A stretch of 27,656 nt of DNA from WAOL01 sp964399035 (lineage in GTDB: Archaea > Thermoproteota > Thermoprotei_A > Sulfolobales > NBVN01): positions 1 through 27,656 of the forward strand of contig CAYNPH010000095.1 in assembly GCA_964399035.1 (NCBI GenBank). Reading direction: 5' to 3'. Shown here in pieces: positions 1 to 8,066 of this stretch. How positions within the stretch are numbered: position 1 is the stretch's first letter; each line of letters begins with the position of its first letter. Both the position numbers and the translations under genes were made by a program. Below the pieces are notes generated by a model, which saw only the letters and a list, made by a program, of their open reading frames with translations, did no database searches and had not been told where the DNA came from.

Positions 1-875
1 CTGTCTTTCTCCTTTCTCACTATTACTGGTTTACTCGGTGCTGTCGGTAGCCTGAGTTCCTGTGGTAGCGACTTGAACTTCTCGAGGACATCCATAATTT
101 CCGATGGTTCTGCCCCGTTGGATGTTTTTACATATACTACCTCCATATGTCCGTCAAGAACCGGCACTCTAGTCGTTGTTACTGCTATAGGAAGGTTTAG
201 TGGCTCTACTTTTCCTTTCTTGGAGAGCTTCCCCAGTATCTTCCTAGTTTCAGTCATTACCTTTACTTCCTCTTTCTCTATGTACGGTATTATGTTATCG
301 GTTATTAGATATGCTGGCACGCCTCGCAGACCGGCACCGCTTATTGCCTGCATTGTAGTGACCATTAGTTGCTCTATGCCATACTCGTTAAGTATCGGGG
401 CTAAGCTAAGCGTGAGTATTGCCGTCGTGCAGTTGGGGTTCTTAAGTATGTAGCCCTTCCACGCCCTCCTTCTTCTCTGCACCCTCAACAGGGTGATATG
501 ATCGTGGTTAACCTCAGGGTTTAGGAGGGGTATGTCGGGCTCCATGCGCAGGGGACTGGCATTTGACACTACCGTGAAGCCCCGCCTAGCTAAGCTGACC
601 TCAACCGGTTCCGCAATGCTACTAGGTAGTGCTGAGAACACTATTTCAATATCATCAGGCACGTCGTATACGCTACCAATCACTAGGTTAGCTACACTCT
701 CAGGTATCTCCTTGCTTAGAACCCAATTCACCGCGTCAGCGTACTTGAGCCCTACACTCCTCTCCGATGCCGCAACGTACTCCACCTCGAACCAAGGGTG
801 CTTACTCAGTATCTCTATGAAGCGTTGACCTACTAGGCCCGTCGCGCCTAGAACCGCAACTGGGATCTTATCCAT
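1..875 (-). CDS. asd: Aspartate-semialdehyde dehydrogenase, 3' end outside window
   Basis: Reduces aspartyl phosphate to aspartate-4-semialdehyde with NADPH, the second step towards threonine and lysine. About 291 codons are visible from ATG at 875; the reading frame is still open at the left edge, so the C-terminal part is missing. The N-terminus carries the NADP loop GATGLVGQRF (residues 10-19). The active-site cysteine lies in KNPNCTTA (Cys149), followed by SGAG (179-182) and a conserved His near residue 243. The start overlaps the aspartate kinase stop by 8 nt (ATGGATAA), so the two are translationally coupled. It is the last visible gene of the threonine operon. Identification is from motifs and context, and is secure. 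Confidence 0.95.
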   Translation of the reverse strand, partial: MDKIPVAVLGATGLVGQRFIEILSKHPWFEVEYVAASERSVGLKYADAVNWVLSKEIPESVANLVIGSVYDVPDDIEIVFSALPSSIAEPVEVSLARRGFTVVSNASPLRMEPDIPLLNPEVNHDHITLLRVQRRRRAWKGYILKNPNCTTAILTLSLAPILNEYGIEQLMVTTMQAISGAGLRGVPAYLITDNIIPYIEKEEVKVMTETRKILGKLSKKGKVEPLNLPIAVTTTRVPVLDGHMEVVYVKTSNGAEPSEIMDVLEKFKSLPQELRLPTAPSKPVIVRKEKD

Positions 876-2232
876 TCCCAATCACCTCCTCATAAAGACT
901 CCTAACAATCTCACCAATAACGTCGCTCTCAGCTACTAGCGTTATGCTTGAGTCTCCAATGTACCAAAGCATTAGCTTAGCCCTATCGTTAATAGCTCGG
1001 GAAAGCACATCGCGAAGTATCCCCATGTTACGCAGTCCCTCGCCAACAACGACAACTGCTGAGACGTCACTCATCACGTCCACGTTCCTCACGAAACCAT
1101 CTTTAAGTCCTTTCAGCGCAGAAACGAGGTTGTCAGCATCCTTACCCTTCACCACTAACGTTATGGAGACCTCGGAGACCGGTTGAGCTATGCCGACAAT
1201 ATTAACACCCGAGGCGGAAGCAGCCCGCATAATTTCAGCTGCTGTCCCTAAACGCCCAACCATGCTAGCACCTTCAACACTCACTAAGGCCAGGTCAGTG
1301 AGCGCCACCACCGCCTTAAGTGGGGGCGGCCCACCCACATCATCTATGACGGTACCACCATCGGGCTCATCTATAGAGGTAACCCTCACACGTATCCCCG
1401 TGCCCAGAAGAGGTTCGAACGTTCGCGGGTGAAACTTCTTAGCCCCTAGGTAAGCTAGTTCCATGGCCTCCTTAAATGATAACTTACTAACGACCCGTGC
1501 GTCATCAACGAATCTGGGGTCGGCAGCCAGTATACCTGGTACGTTCGTATATAGCCTAACCTCCTCCGCACCTAAATACCTAGCAAGCAGTGTTGCTGTG
1601 TAGTCACTACCTCCCCTACCTAACGTTGTTATGGCACCGTCTAGGGTACCACCGATGAATCCCGTAACCACAGGTATCTTACCAGCCCTAAGAAGTGGCA
1701 GTATTTTCGCCCTTGAGAGTCTCGAGGATATCTCGTGAATCGGTCTAGCCTCACCGAAGTTATCGTCAGTAACGATCCCGGCGTCGAAACCTGAAAGAGG
1801 TTCGCACGGAACTCCCTTAGAGGATAAGGCGGCGCACATTACTATCGATGATAGCCTCTCACCGAACGATAGTATGTAGTCCTTAACCTTAGGGGATACT
1901 TCCCCAAGTACACCAATTGCCCACGCAACACGCTCTAACTCAGTCATGAGTTCCTTAAAGGCCTCATGGAACTCCTCCTTACACCCCCCATTGCAGGCAT
2001 CCTTTAACGCAAGCTCATACTTCTCCTTAATCCAGCTTAGTATTGCTCTGTACTGCACGGGGTGGCTTATCAGCTTGATGAGGGAGTTAGTTACGTTCTT
2101 CATTGCTGAAACCACAACTACTGTCCCTGCACCCTGCTCGGTGAGGTTCTTGATGTGGTCAGCTATTCGCGAGTAGTCTGATCCGTTAGACAGTATTGAC
2201 CCTCCGAACTTCGTGATTATTATTTTCTCCAC
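868..2232 (-). CDS. lysC: Aspartate kinase with C-terminal ACT domains
   Basis: Phosphorylates aspartate, the committed step for the aspartate amino-acid family. The amino-acid kinase domain begins with KIIITKFGGSIL, has FGERLSS and GRGGSDYTATLLARYL in the middle, and ends at about residue 290. Two ACT-like segments follow (LVSVEGASMVG and VVVVGEGLRNMGI), which in this family bind threonine or lysine as feedback inhibitors. The frame can be extended to a TTG at 2253, but I prefer GTG at 2232. That start follows a GGAGGGG Shine-Dalgarno, begins directly with the conserved KFGGS strand and avoids overlapping the upstream homoserine dehydrogenase. About 454 residues, normal for a monofunctional enzyme. 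Confidence 0.95.
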   Translation of the reverse strand: MEKIIITKFGGSILSNGSDYSRIADHIKNLTEQGAGTVVVVSAMKNVTNSLIKLISHPVQYRAILSWIKEKYELALKDACNGGCKEEFHEAFKELMTELERVAWAIGVLGEVSPKVKDYILSFGERLSSIVMCAALSSKGVPCEPLSGFDAGIVTDDNFGEARPIHEISSRLSRAKILPLLRAGKIPVVTGFIGGTLDGAITTLGRGGSDYTATLLARYLGAEEVRLYTNVPGILAADPRFVDDARVVSKLSFKEAMELAYLGAKKFHPRTFEPLLGTGIRVRVTSIDEPDGGTVIDDVGGPPPLKAVVALTDLALVSVEGASMVGRLGTAAEIMRAASASGVNIVGIAQPVSEVSITLVVKGKDADNLVSALKGLKDGFVRNVDVMSDVSAVVVVGEGLRNMGILRDVLSRAINDRAKLMLWYIGDSSITLVAESDVIGEIVRSLYEEVIGNG

Positions 2233-2234
2233 GC

Positions 2235-3272
2235 TTAATCCCCTCCACCCCAAACTTTGTGCACGGAAAGTAGGAGGTCGCTTAAAAGCGTTAGGGCCGT
2301 GACCCTGCGCCCAGCGCCTGGTCCCATCAGCAGTATCTCGGACTCGTCGAGGGTCCTTATCTTAACGCAGTTCTGCACGCCCTTCACTTGAGCCATTACG
2401 TCCTCCTCACTAAGCATGACTAGCTTCACCCTAGGAACTTCATTCCTAAGGAGTACCGCAACGTACTTCACTTTCAGCCCTTTCGACCTAGCATCCTTGA
2501 TGATTTCCTCAACACCCTCATCGATTTTATCCTCAATAATCACGTCATTGATGGAGATCGGCTTCATGCTTAGCGAGTATAGTATTGATGCCTTCGCCGC
2601 TAGGTCAATGCCCTCTAGGTCGGTGGCGTAGTTGGGTTCGGCGTATCCCTCAATCACAGCCTTCTCCACAGCCTCCTTGATTTTTAGACCATCCTCGATT
2701 AACCCTAGCACGTAGTTCGTGGTACCATTCAGTATGCCCACCAAGGAGCTAATTTCCCTGCCCCTCAAGCCATACATTATGAAATCCACTAACGGTGTGC
2801 CAGCCATAACGCATGCCTTGAAGAAAATCCTACGTCCAAGGGAAGCTGCCTTCTTCATGAAGTACTCATATCTCAACGCGAGTGGCGCCTTATTAGCTAG
2901 CACAACGTCAGCGCCACTCTCCAACGCAACATCAACATTTTCTAAGGCAGGAGCGTTGACATCATAAACACTCGGGGTAACCTCAACAACGACTTCAGGT
3001 TTCACCCTCTCTACGGCACTGCAGGCTGATTCACCCCGCGCACCACCTTTCAGCGATGAAACAGCCCCTCTCGGAACGCTAAGAGCTTTCTCAAGGAGAT
3101 CCCTACGTATTGTAGGGGTACCGTAAAGCACGCCTTTGGAGTCAGCTATGAACACCATACTGAACCTTACCCCGAATCTCTCAGCTATGATATGCTCACG
3201 GACTAGTAATTGGTGGACGAACTCCCGCCCAACATTCCCGAAACCTATCAATCCAACCCTAACTTCACGCAT
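2235..3272 (-). CDS. hom: Homoserine dehydrogenase
   Basis: Reduces aspartate-4-semialdehyde to homoserine. The protein has 345 residues. An N-terminal Rossmann loop GLIGFGNVG lies at residues 7-15, LANKAPLA at about 125-132 and GILNGTTNYVLG at about 179-190. The catalytic block is EPNYATDLEGIDLAAK, with the probable catalytic Lys227 and acidic residues 218 and 223. There is no C-terminal ACT extension, so feedback control probably rests on the kinase. The ATG start follows an AAGGAGGTG Shine-Dalgarno. It lies 14 nt after homoserine kinase and ends next to the aspartate kinase start. Confidence 0.95.
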   Translation of the reverse strand: MREVRVGLIGFGNVGREFVHQLLVREHIIAERFGVRFSMVFIADSKGVLYGTPTIRRDLLEKALSVPRGAVSSLKGGARGESACSAVERVKPEVVVEVTPSVYDVNAPALENVDVALESGADVVLANKAPLALRYEYFMKKAASLGRRIFFKACVMAGTPLVDFIMYGLRGREISSLVGILNGTTNYVLGLIEDGLKIKEAVEKAVIEGYAEPNYATDLEGIDLAAKASILYSLSMKPISINDVIIEDKIDEGVEEIIKDARSKGLKVKYVAVLLRNEVPRVKLVMLSEEDVMAQVKGVQNCVKIRTLDESEILLMGPGAGRRVTALTLLSDLLLSVHKVWGGGD

Positions 3273-3286
3273 AGCGCAGCACCTCC

Positions 3287-4225
3287 TTAATCAAGACGCT
3301 CGGGTCTGCCAGCAACCTGAGTTATTACAACCTGCGCCTTTACACCACATGATGAGTAAACTTTCTCCAGCGCCTTAGCCACGGTCTCCGCGCTACACTC
3401 GTCAACTAGAGCTATTGTCGAGGGTCCTGCACCACTTAACGTGAATCCATAGGCACCCGCCTTTATAGCGGCTTCCATGGCTTCAGCATAGCACGGCACA
3501 TGAGGCGACCTCGCCTTAGTCACTATCACGTCATTACTCATCCCATACCCCGCGAGCTTAAGATCCCCCGTTAGTAGGCCTGCCAGCAGGGTTGCTAGGT
3601 ACGAGCTGTTTTCTACATGAACACCTAAGGGTATCTCATCAGGTATTAGGGAGCGCATCAACTTCGTTTTCGAGTGGTGCGTACGTACCTCCGGAACCGC
3701 GACGACGAACGTTGCACTCACCTTAGTGCTCCATACCTTAATGCCTGCTTTCGACTTACTGACGATTGCGAGTCCACCAAGTAAGCTGGCGGCGACGTTA
3801 TCGTAGTGTGGGGTTCCGGCGGAAGCAACCTCACCCTCACCTGCTAGCAGCACCTTCTCCTCATCCCTCAGTCCAAGATCCAGTATGTCATCAAGTGCAT
3901 GTACAACTAGGGCAGCGGAGGCACCACTGCTTCCTAAGCCCTTCCCTGGAGGCACCCCCTTCCATATCAGTATGTTCACGTCAACATCACCACGGTACCT
4001 CCTTAGGAGCGCGAGTGCTGCTCGCTTGGCAACGCAGTCTCCTGTGAAGCTACTTACTTGGTTGCTGTAAGGACCGACATACCTTACTCTGACTTTTCCC
4101 TCACCATTCATGTTCACACGCACCTCCGCCTCGTCGTAGAATGCCTGCAATGCTATCCCAAGCACGTCGAATCCCGGACCTAGGTTTGCGGTACTGGAGT
4201 ATGCCCTGTACTTACCGACCCTCAT
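3287..4225 (-). CDS. thrB: Homoserine kinase (GHMP family)
   Basis: Phosphorylates homoserine for threonine synthase. The 312-residue protein has the GHMP-kinase layout. Its N-terminal substrate strand is YSSTANLGPGFDVLGIAL (residues 9-26) and its ATP-binding glycine/serine motif is VPPGKGLGSSGASAA at 91-105. The C-terminal motif YGFTLSGAGPSTIALV lies at about 253-268. The ATG is 1 nt after the threonine synthase stop, so the pair is certainly co-transcribed and probably coupled in translation. Length and motifs are typical of archaeal ThrB. Confidence 0.95.
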   Translation of the reverse strand: MRVGKYRAYSSTANLGPGFDVLGIALQAFYDEAEVRVNMNGEGKVRVRYVGPYSNQVSSFTGDCVAKRAALALLRRYRGDVDVNILIWKGVPPGKGLGSSGASAALVVHALDDILDLGLRDEEKVLLAGEGEVASAGTPHYDNVAASLLGGLAIVSKSKAGIKVWSTKVSATFVVAVPEVRTHHSKTKLMRSLIPDEIPLGVHVENSSYLATLLAGLLTGDLKLAGYGMSNDVIVTKARSPHVPCYAEAMEAAIKAGAYGFTLSGAGPSTIALVDECSAETVAKALEKVYSSCGVKAQVVITQVAGRPERLD

Positions 4226-4226
4226 C

Positions 4227-5420
4227 TCAGCTCACCAACCCCCTTATGATCTCCACTGCCTCAGAGGGACTTCTAGCGGAGAACACGCGTGATTCGTGGG
4301 ACGCGGCTACCTCAGGATCCTTTAGGGCGTGGCCTGTCGCAATAATGACCGTCACTTCATCACGGTCTATTTCCCGCGACTTAAGTAGTTCCCTTAAACC
4401 TGCTAGTGGGGCTGCGCTAGCTGGCTCGACACCTATACCCTCAAGCCTTGCCAGGGTGGATTGAGCATCCAGTATTTCATCGTCACTTACCGCAATTATC
4501 GCGCCGCCTGATTCCTTAACGGCTTTGAGAGCCTTAACCCAGTTTATGGGTTTACCTATCCTTATTGCTGTAGCTATGGTTTCTGGCGACTCCACCGGGG
4601 TTAACGTTGACTCACCCGCACTCCAGGCCCTAGCCAGTGGCGCGGCCCCTTCAGCCTGAACACCATACATCCTTGGGAGGGTATCTATAACGCCCCCTTC
4701 CTTGAGTTCCTTGAAGCCCTTCCAGATCGCCGATATGTTACCGGCGTTCCCTACGGGTACCACCACGGCGTCAGGAACTCTCCCGAGCTGGTCGTATATC
4801 TCATATGCTATCGTCTTCTGACCCTCCAGGCGCCAAGGATTGAACGAGTTCAGCGGGTACAGTTCCTTACTCTCTAATGAAGCGTTAATCACTGCCTTAA
4901 GTGCGTCATCGAACGATCCCTCAACCTCGATAACCACTGCACCATGGAGTATTGCCTGCGACAGTTTGCCCCGGGCAACCTTTCCCTTAGGTAACACAAC
5001 AACGCACTTCATGGAGGCCCTGGCCGCGTACGCCGCAGCTGAAGCTGAGGTATTTCCCGTGCTCGCAACCATGATTCCCTTGAAGCCTAGATATCTCGCT
5101 AGGGTTACTCCCACGGTCATTCCTCTATCCTTAAAGGATCCTGTGGGGTTGAGCCCCTCGAATTTAATGAATAGCTCCTTCATACCTAGGTCATCACATA
5201 CCCTCCTTGACTTTATCAGTGGGGTTCCACCCTCATTTAACGATATTATCTCCGCCTCGTCCGGTACCGGTATTAGGGACCTATACTTCCAAACACCCAA
5301 GCTTCCAAGCATCGTTCCCCAGTCTACACTTCTATGGAAGGTTAATTCAACGCCTAGCGGAAGCCCACAGTGCGGACATAGAAAGGACGTATAGGACGGA
5401 TGTAACGATTTTCCACACAT
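4227..5420 (-). CDS. thrC: Threonine synthase, first gene of the thr operon
   Basis: Converts O-phosphohomoserine to threonine with pyridoxal phosphate. The 397-residue reading starts at ATG 5420. The PLP lysine lies in NPTGSFKDRG (Lys97), the asparagine/serine cofactor contacts in ASTGNTSASAAAYAA, the phosphate-binding glycines in VPVGNAGNISAI, and the C-terminal motif is IATGHALKDP. The N-terminus holds part of a zinc ribbon (MCGKS, then CPHCGLPL). The frame remains open upstream and would add VKLVCP, completing a four-cysteine ribbon, but no ATG, GTG or TTG is in frame there, so the true start is uncertain. It is first in a five-gene operon that makes threonine from aspartate. Confidence 0.93.
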   Translation of the reverse strand: MCGKSLHPSYTSFLCPHCGLPLGVELTFHRSVDWGTMLGSLGVWKYRSLIPVPDEAEIISLNEGGTPLIKSRRVCDDLGMKELFIKFEGLNPTGSFKDRGMTVGVTLARYLGFKGIMVASTGNTSASAAAYAARASMKCVVVLPKGKVARGKLSQAILHGAVVIEVEGSFDDALKAVINASLESKELYPLNSFNPWRLEGQKTIAYEIYDQLGRVPDAVVVPVGNAGNISAIWKGFKELKEGGVIDTLPRMYGVQAEGAAPLARAWSAGESTLTPVESPETIATAIRIGKPINWVKALKAVKESGGAIIAVSDDEILDAQSTLARLEGIGVEPASAAPLAGLRELLKSREIDRDEVTVIIATGHALKDPEVAASHESRVFSARSPSEAVEIIRGLVS

Positions 5421-5729
5421 AGGACATACTAACTTGACGCTATAAGGGCGGGATCCACTTATAGTGAGCCTGTTTCCACCGGCATCACCCTACATTCCTT
5501 GCTTAGTTTGAGTAATATGTCAAGGCAATATAAGCTTTTTGCATCCTATATAGATATTGTCAATAACGTAGGATTACTTCAGCGTTCCTTGAAGAACGTT
5601 ATTTATTAAATATCCTTAAACTGCGGAATATTACTTAAAGCGAGTATCGATCTTAAAAGTGCCTCCTATGGTTTTAAGTAGTTATGTTGGTACAGAAAAA
5701 TTAGCTTAATTGCGTTATATTGATAAAAA
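5421..5729. promoter_or_regulatory. Intergenic region with thr operon promoter candidates
   Basis: 309 bp without a convincing gene, between thrC and the phosphoesterase, both on the minus strand. TATA-like stretches on the minus strand lie near 5525-5537 (CTTATATTG), 5545-5555 (CTATATAGG) and 5457-5463 (CTATAAG); the last best fits the thrC start. A short leader frame of 8 codons (5459-5485, minus) follows GGGTG but is not rich in threonine codons. An inverted repeat AATAACG (5562-5568) / CGTTATT (5597-5603) encloses a small CGTTC/GAACG hairpin. The minus-strand T5 run at 5696-5700 is a plausible terminator for the phosphoesterase. Confidence 0.5.
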
Positions 5730-7922
5730 TTATTTAGCACTCTTCCTTAATACTACGTACATTATTACGCCTACTATAACTATCGCTACTATTCCTACGC
5801 CTATGACTACTGCGGGAGAGAGTGGCTGCCCCGACGGGGTCTGAGGTTGTACCGTTGTTGGCGAGGTGCTAGACGATGTTAATGTGGTGCTGGTCGTTGT
5901 TGATGTTGTTGATGTTGATGTGGTGCTTGTGGTGGTTGCCGTGGTTGTTGTAGTGGTCGTTGTACTTGTGCTTATCGTGGTGCTTGAAGTTGTGGGCACC
6001 GATGAACTCGTTGTTGTAGGGGAGGATGTTGCAGTACTGCTCGTAGTGGTGGTTGTTGTGAATGTTGTTACTTCGCCGTTGGCATATTTAAATATCTTAA
6101 ATGTTGTATGGTTTGCGAAGTCTATTGCTGTTATGTTTAGTAATGCGTTACTGGTTAGTCCCTTAATCCAGAAGTTTAGCACGACGGAACCTGTGGAGAG
6201 TGACGTTGGTGTGTTAATGTCATATACTTGAGCTTCTTTCCAGCTTTTTCCGCCGTCAGTACTGTAGTATACCTTGACGTCTTTCACTCCCCAGCCCTTG
6301 TCGGTGACGCTGACTACTCCTTCAAACCATGTTGGGTCTTTCTTTGATTGGGTAATTGTTACCTTGTCGCTTATCTGCGGTTTATCGTTATCTGGGGTTG
6401 CGGCTACGGTGTACTGAACTACGCTGTTTGGTGTTAGGTTGACGTTGAGTATTCTGAGGTAGTAGTAATTGCTAGTCTCTATTACCTCTACCTTCGGTGG
6501 CTTGGGTATGATTTTGTATTTGCTTATTGGTATGTCCTTAGGTAGCTTGAATTCTATGAATATATTACTGAACGTCTCGTTGAGGTGATTTATCGCCTTG
6601 AAGCTTACTGCATGGTGTTTTCCGTCATTGCTTGGGCTGTAATAGTAGTCTATCAGCCCTAGGATATATGGTACCGTTCCTTCACCACTGTCTATGGGTA
6701 TACTGTTGGGATACTTGTTTAGCGGGGCTCCTGGCGGGTACGTTAGGGTATTGGCGGTGAATGATCCGTTAGCGTAGACCGTTATTAGCCTGAATCCTCT
6801 TTTATCCTTCTCACGAACGTCAAAGGGTACGCCAGACATGGTTATGAAGTAATATTTTGTCCCGTTGTATACCACGACGTTATTTATGTCCGTATGGGTA
6901 TGTGCTGTGAAGACTAGGTGGACGCCATACTTCAGGATTATGCTGAATAGTTTCTTTGCCTCCTTAGGATGGTTAGTCCAGGAGCCGTAGATGTAGCCTT
7001 TCTTAAGGAGGTTGTCGAAGTCATCTATTGAGTTAACCTTAATTTCAGCTATTTTTTCATCCCTTATCTTATAGCCGAAGAGCGGGTGATGGAATATCAT
7101 TATCTTGACCTTGTCCGGGTTATTCTTCAGTATGTTCTCCGCCCATTGGAGTTGTGACATCGGTACCCAACCGTCCATCCCCGAATCTAATGCTAATATT
7201 AGGAACTTCCCTATCGTTACGCTATAGTTTCTGTAGCCCATTATGTTACTCCACGTTACGGCCTCATTCGCTTTCTCATACTCGTGATTACCTATTATGG
7301 CGTATGACGGTATCTGAAGTGATAGCCATCCTTGCAGGAAGTACAGCCATGCCGACATCATCGTAGGTCTGTCAACTTCGTCTCCATCGAAGAAGAACGC
7401 GTCCGGATGAATTAAGTTGGCTTCAGCAACCATTTCAAACCAGTATGGCTTCCCAGCAGGCGTTTTAGTATCTCCTGTTACTATGATCTTCAGCTTCTCC
7501 GGCTCCTTCTCAAGGACCCAGACCGCGTGCGGCATTACTATGTTGTAGCTCTTACCTCCCGCACTGAACTTCAACGTGAAGTCATAAAGACCCGGCTTCA
7601 CGTCTTCAGAGACTATGAACTTCAAGATCCATGCCTTCCACTTCGCACTGTATGATGGATCGCTACTCATCTTTAACGCGTAGCTCCCGTAGTACGGGTT
7701 CGATATCGTTAGGCTGACGTCGGACGGCTTGACGTTCTCCGGCAACACCACTCTAACCTCCAAGGCCTTCCCTATAACTACCGGTTCCGGGTACGCTAGC
7801 GTAGGGTACTTCACTATCTTTGCATAGTACTGCACCACAGAGGCTGCTGTGTTACATGCTGGAATTACGGAGGCGAGCAAGGCAAGTAGGACTAACAAGG
7901 TTAATGCTTTAACCGCCTTCAA
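5730..7922 (-). CDS. Secreted membrane-anchored metallophosphoesterase
   Basis: A cell-surface calcineurin-like phosphoesterase of 730 residues. A signal peptide (about 1-27) is followed by a beta-rich N-terminal domain (about 35-140). The metallophosphoesterase core has TGD151, GDEVD (180-184), GNHE (211-214), HHP (278-280) and AHTHT (340-344). The usual GDxH first motif reads GDTK. A second beta domain (about 430-620) precedes a Thr/Ser stalk (about 625-695) and a C-terminal membrane helix ending RKSAK. Start is TTG at 7922 with GAGGGG 5 nt upstream and a TATA stretch near 7951-7970. The substrate is unknown. The neighbouring ABC importer suggests scavenging of a phosphorylated compound, which is inference. 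Confidence 0.85.
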   Translation of the reverse strand: MKAVKALTLLVLLALLASVIPACNTAASVVQYYAKIVKYPTLAYPEPVVIGKALEVRVVLPENVKPSDVSLTISNPYYGSYALKMSSDPSYSAKWKAWILKFIVSEDVKPGLYDFTLKFSAGGKSYNIVMPHAVWVLEKEPEKLKIIVTGDTKTPAGKPYWFEMVAEANLIHPDAFFFDGDEVDRPTMMSAWLYFLQGWLSLQIPSYAIIGNHEYEKANEAVTWSNIMGYRNYSVTIGKFLILALDSGMDGWVPMSQLQWAENILKNNPDKVKIMIFHHPLFGYKIRDEKIAEIKVNSIDDFDNLLKKGYIYGSWTNHPKEAKKLFSIILKYGVHLVFTAHTHTDINNVVVYNGTKYYFITMSGVPFDVREKDKRGFRLITVYANGSFTANTLTYPPGAPLNKYPNSIPIDSGEGTVPYILGLIDYYYSPSNDGKHHAVSFKAINHLNETFSNIFIEFKLPKDIPISKYKIIPKPPKVEVIETSNYYYLRILNVNLTPNSVVQYTVAATPDNDKPQISDKVTITQSKKDPTWFEGVVSVTDKGWGVKDVKVYYSTDGGKSWKEAQVYDINTPTSLSTGSVVLNFWIKGLTSNALLNITAIDFANHTTFKIFKYANGEVTTFTTTTTTSSTATSSPTTTSSSVPTTSSTTISTSTTTTTTTTATTTSTTSTSTTSTTTSTTLTSSSTSPTTVQPQTPSGQPLSPAVVIGVGIVAIVIVGVIMYVVLRKSAK
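5887..5973 (-). repeat. 87-nt Thr-stalk DNA repeat, copy 1
   Basis: Read on the minus strand, this stretch is identical base for base to 9916-10002 on the plus strand, in the same codon frame of another surface-protein gene. Both encode part of a Thr/Ser stalk. Identity at synonymous positions over 87 nt points to recent copying or gene conversion, not just shared composition. Confidence 0.9.
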
Positions 7923-8048
7923 ACTTACCCCTCAATCACCTTACCCTACAATATACTATATTAATTTAACGTGGCGCTCCCCTGGATCTATGCATAAGGT
8001 TAAATGACTATAATTTAATGGAATGATAGGATATGTGGATGGCATGTG

Positions 8049-8055
8049 AAAAAAA
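8049..8055 (-). terminator. T7 run after coiled-coil protein gene
   Basis: Seven A on the plus strand, hence T7 on the transcript strand, 12 nt past the stop of the coiled-coil surface protein. Oligo-T runs act as archaeal termination signals. Confidence 0.6.
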
Positions 8056-8066
8056 TTAAAATTGAT

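Noticed and set aside
4840..5394. Open frame of 184 codons on the plus strand
   Set aside because: Wholly antisense to threonine synthase, which has clear catalytic motifs; no ribosome site or family resemblance.
5459..5485. Eight-codon leader frame upstream of thrC
   Set aside because: It has a GGGTG before ATG but only one threonine codon and no attenuator-like fold; not enough for a leader-peptide call.
5866..6231. Open frame of 121 codons, very rich in valine, on the plus strand
   Set aside because: It is the complement of the Thr/Ser stalk codons (ACN/GTN) of the phosphoesterase; composition alone explains it.
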